Source: Chrysaora quinquecirrha | Lineage: Eukaryota > Cnidaria > Scyphozoa > Semaeostomeae > Pelagiidae | Reading direction: 5' to 3' | Assembly: GCA_014526335.1 (NCBI GenBank) | Contig: JACTAT010000014.1 | Location: 4,737,840-4,801,839, forward strand | Length of the DNA: 64,000 bases | In this document: in pieces, positions 61,401 through 64,000 of the stretch | How positions within the stretch are numbered: position 1 is the stretch's first letter | Layout: every line of letters begins with the position of its first letter | The notes under the pieces: model-generated | Told to the model about the DNA's origin: nothing | Seen by the model: only the letters and a program-made list of their open reading frames with translations | The model's database searches: none | Position numbers and translations under genes: made by a program

Positions 61401-64000
61401 TTGGCAGCTATTTTTGATGATTTAGGTTGATTTGGAAACCCTCTATTTCGGCCGATGTTTGGCCATTTTGCTTTAGTATAGCCTTGCCTTTTTGCCTAAA
61501 AATGGTCGAATTTTAGGTTTTTTATTCTGTCGATTTTATGGGCTAAATACCTTTATAAAAGCCGATAAAAGGCATTGGAAAGGGTAATCCTACTGTTTGG
61601 GAGCTATTTTTGATGATTTAGGTCGATTTGGAAACCCTAAATTTTTGCCGATTTTTGGCCATTTTGCCTTAGTATAGTCTTGCCTTTTTGCCTAAAAATG
61701 GGCGATTTTTAGGGTTTTTATTTTGTCGATTTTATGGGCTAAATACCTTTATAAAAGACGATAAAAGGCATTGAAAAGGGTAATCCCACTGTTTGGCAGC
61801 TATTTTTGATGATTTAGGTCGATTTGGAAACCCTAAATTTTTGCCGATTTTTGGCCATTTTGCCTTAGTATAGCCTTGCCTTTTTGCCTAAAAATGGGCG
61901 ATTTTCAGGGTTTTTATTTTGTCGATTTTATGGGCTAAATACCTTTATAAAAGACGATAAAAGGCATTGGAACGGGTAATCCTACTGTTTGAGAGGTATT
62001 TTTGATGATTTAGGTCGATTTGGAAACCCTCAATTTTGGCCAATTTTTAACCATTTTGCCTTAGTATAGCCTTGCCTTTTTGCCTAAAAATGGGCGATTC
62101 TTAGGGTTTTTATTTTCTTGATTTTACGGGCTAAATACCTTTATAAAAGAGGATAAAAGGCATTGGAAAGAGTAATCCTACTGTTTGAGAGGTATTTTTG
62201 ATGATTTAGGAACCCTCAATTTCGGCCGATTTTTGGCCATTTTGCCTTAGTATAGCCTTGCCTTTTTGCCTAAAAATGGGCGATTTTTAGGGTTTTTATT
62301 TTGTCGATTTTATGGGCTAATTACCTTTATAAAAGACGATAAAAGGCATTGGAAAGGGTAATCCTACTATTTGAGAGGTATTTTTGATGATTTAGGTCGA
62401 TTTGGAAACCCTAAATTTTGGCCGATTTTTGGCCATTTTGCCTTAGTATAGCCTTGCCTTTTTGCCTAAAAATGGGCGATTTTCAGGGTTTTTATTTTGT
62501 CGATTTTATGGGCTAAATACCTTTATAAAAGACGATAAAAGGCATTGGAAAGGGTAATCCTACTGTTTGGGAGCTATTTTTGATGATTTAGGTCGATTTG
62601 GAAACCCTCAATTTCGGCCGATTTTTGGCCATTTTGCCTTAGTATAGCCTTGCCTTTTTGCCTAAAAATGGGCGATTTTTAGGGTTTTTATTTTGTCGAT
62701 TTTATGGGCTAAATACCTTTATAAAAGACGATAAAAGGCATTGAAAAGGGTAATCCTACTGTTTGGGAGCTATTTGTGATGATTTAGGTCGATTTGGAAA
62801 CCCTAAATTTTTGCCGATTTTTGGCCATTTTGCCTTAGTATAGCCTTGCCTTTTTGCCTAAAAATGGGCGATTTTAAGGGTTTTTATTTTGTCGATTTTA
62901 CGGGCTAAATACCTTTATAAAAGAGGATAAAAGGCATTGGAAAGGGTAATCCTACTGTTTGAGAGGTATTTTTGATGATTTAGGTCGATTTGGAAACCCT
63001 CAATTTCGGCCGATTTTTGGCCATTTTGCCTTAGTATAGCCTTGCCTTTTTGCCTAAAAATGGGCGATTTTTAGGGTTTTTATTTTGTCGATTTTATGGG
63101 CTAGTTACCTTTATAAAAGACGATAAAAGGCATTGGAAAGGGTAATCCTACTGTTTGGCAGCTATTTTTGATGATTTAGGTTGATTTGGAAACCCTCTAT
63201 TTCGGCCGATGTTTGGCCATTTTGCTTTAGTATAGCCTTGCCTTTTTGCCTAAAAATGGTCGAATTTTAGGTTTTTTATTCTGTCGATTTTATGGGCTAA
63301 ATACCTTTATAAAAGCCGATAAAAGGCATTGGAAAGGGTAATCCTACTGTTTGGGAGCTATTTTTGATGATTTAGGTCGATTTGGAAACCCTAAATTTTT
63401 GCCGATTTTTGGCCATTTTGCCTTAGTATAGCCTTGCCTTTTTGCCTAAAAATGGGCGATTTTTAGGGTTTTTATTTTGTCGATTTTATGGGCTAAATAC
63501 CTTTATAAAAGACGATAAAAGGCATTGAAAAGGGTAATCCCACTGTTTGGCAGCTATTTTTGATGATTTAGGTCGATTTGGAAACCCTAAATTTTTGCCG
63601 ATTTTTGGCCATTTTGCCTTAGTATAGCCTTGCCTTTTTGCCTAAAATGGGCGATTTTAAGGGTTTTATTTTGTCGATTTTACGGGCTAAATACCTTTAT
63701 AAAAGAGGATAAAAGGCATTGGAAAGGGTAATCCTACTGTTTGAGAGGTATTTTGATGATTTAGGTCGATTTGAAACCCTCAATTTTTGCCGATTTTTGG
63801 CCATTTTGCCTTAGTATAGCCTTGCCTTTTGCCTAAAAATGGGCGATTTTAGGGTTTTATTTTGTCGATTTTATGGGCTAAATACCTTTATAAAAGACGA
63901 TAAAAGGCATTGGAAAGGGTAATCCTACTGTTTGGCAGCTATTTTTGATGATTTAGGTTGATTTGAAACCCTCTATTTTAGCCGATGTTTGGCCATTTTG
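55490..64000. repeat. 196-bp satellite array, about 44 copies, open at the window end
   Basis: Monomers contain GCCTTAGTATAGCC, GGCTAAATACCTTTATAAAA, GGGTAATCCTACTGTTTG and CGATTTTTGGCCATTTTG. Spacing is 196 bp (for example 59936, 60132, 60328, 60524). The left edge (55440-55600) is diverged while the interior is homogeneous. Private variants recur every ~1366 bp (7 monomers) in one part and every ~1754 bp (9 monomers) in another. One monomer is partly deleted near 60806. No gene is inside. Confidence 0.97.

Noticed and set aside
55490..64000. CRISPR array
   Set aside because: Repeats are contiguous 196-bp tandem monomers without spacers, in an animal genome.

Overview
This is a window of animal nuclear DNA: AT-rich, with intron-bearing genes, GT-AG splice sites, dense short repeats and a long satellite array. 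A GSDME-type gasdermin, a zeta-tubulin, a NUB1 orthologue, abundant LINE/MITE debris and a MULE-type transposase gene point to an invertebrate metazoan. I favour a cnidarian, but the phylum is an inference from gene content only.

Layout. 1-1787: upstream DNA. 1788-10435 (+): NUB1, 17 exons. 12520-20024 (+): a large fusion gene joining a Ulp1/C48-like protease domain, a Ser/Asn-rich linker, two C2H2 fingers, a MULE-type transposase core and a SWIM finger. Both catalytic centres look degenerate. 21149-26827 (+): gasdermin E-like gene. 27781-30817 (-): zeta-tubulin, head-to-head with RPL41 (30962-31646, +), a 25-residue ribosomal protein spread over three exons. 33574-35273 (-): Tctex1-type dynein light chain with a long disordered N-terminus. 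37530-41201: a U6 snRNA fragment joined to a CR1-like LINE (esterase, AP endonuclease, RT). 42710 to about 55289 (+): an ITPRID/KRAP-like gene with repeat-filled introns. About 55490 to the window end: a 196-bp satellite array with higher-order structure.

Functional links. Zeta-tubulin and the Tctex1 light chain are both cilium/microtubule-type genes. NUB1 (NEDD8/UBL turnover), the Ulp1-like fusion and the gasdermin are independent genes; nothing suggests an operon or a common pathway.

The strongest cross-cutting signal is technical. Fifteen reading-frame breaks in seven otherwise well-behaved coding units are each explained by one missing base, fourteen of them at a run of three or more identical bases. 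With one base added back at each site, the exon lengths of NUB1, the fusion gene, gasdermin, zeta-tubulin, the dynein light chain and the main ITPRID block become whole numbers of codons with matching intron phases. I therefore read these genes as intact and the breaks as probable consensus errors.

The most interesting biology is the doubly degenerate protease-transposase fusion, the U6-LINE chimera with inverted flanks, local copies of exons inside their own genes, the GC-AG intron and domain insertion of zeta-tubulin, and the satellite higher-order repeat.
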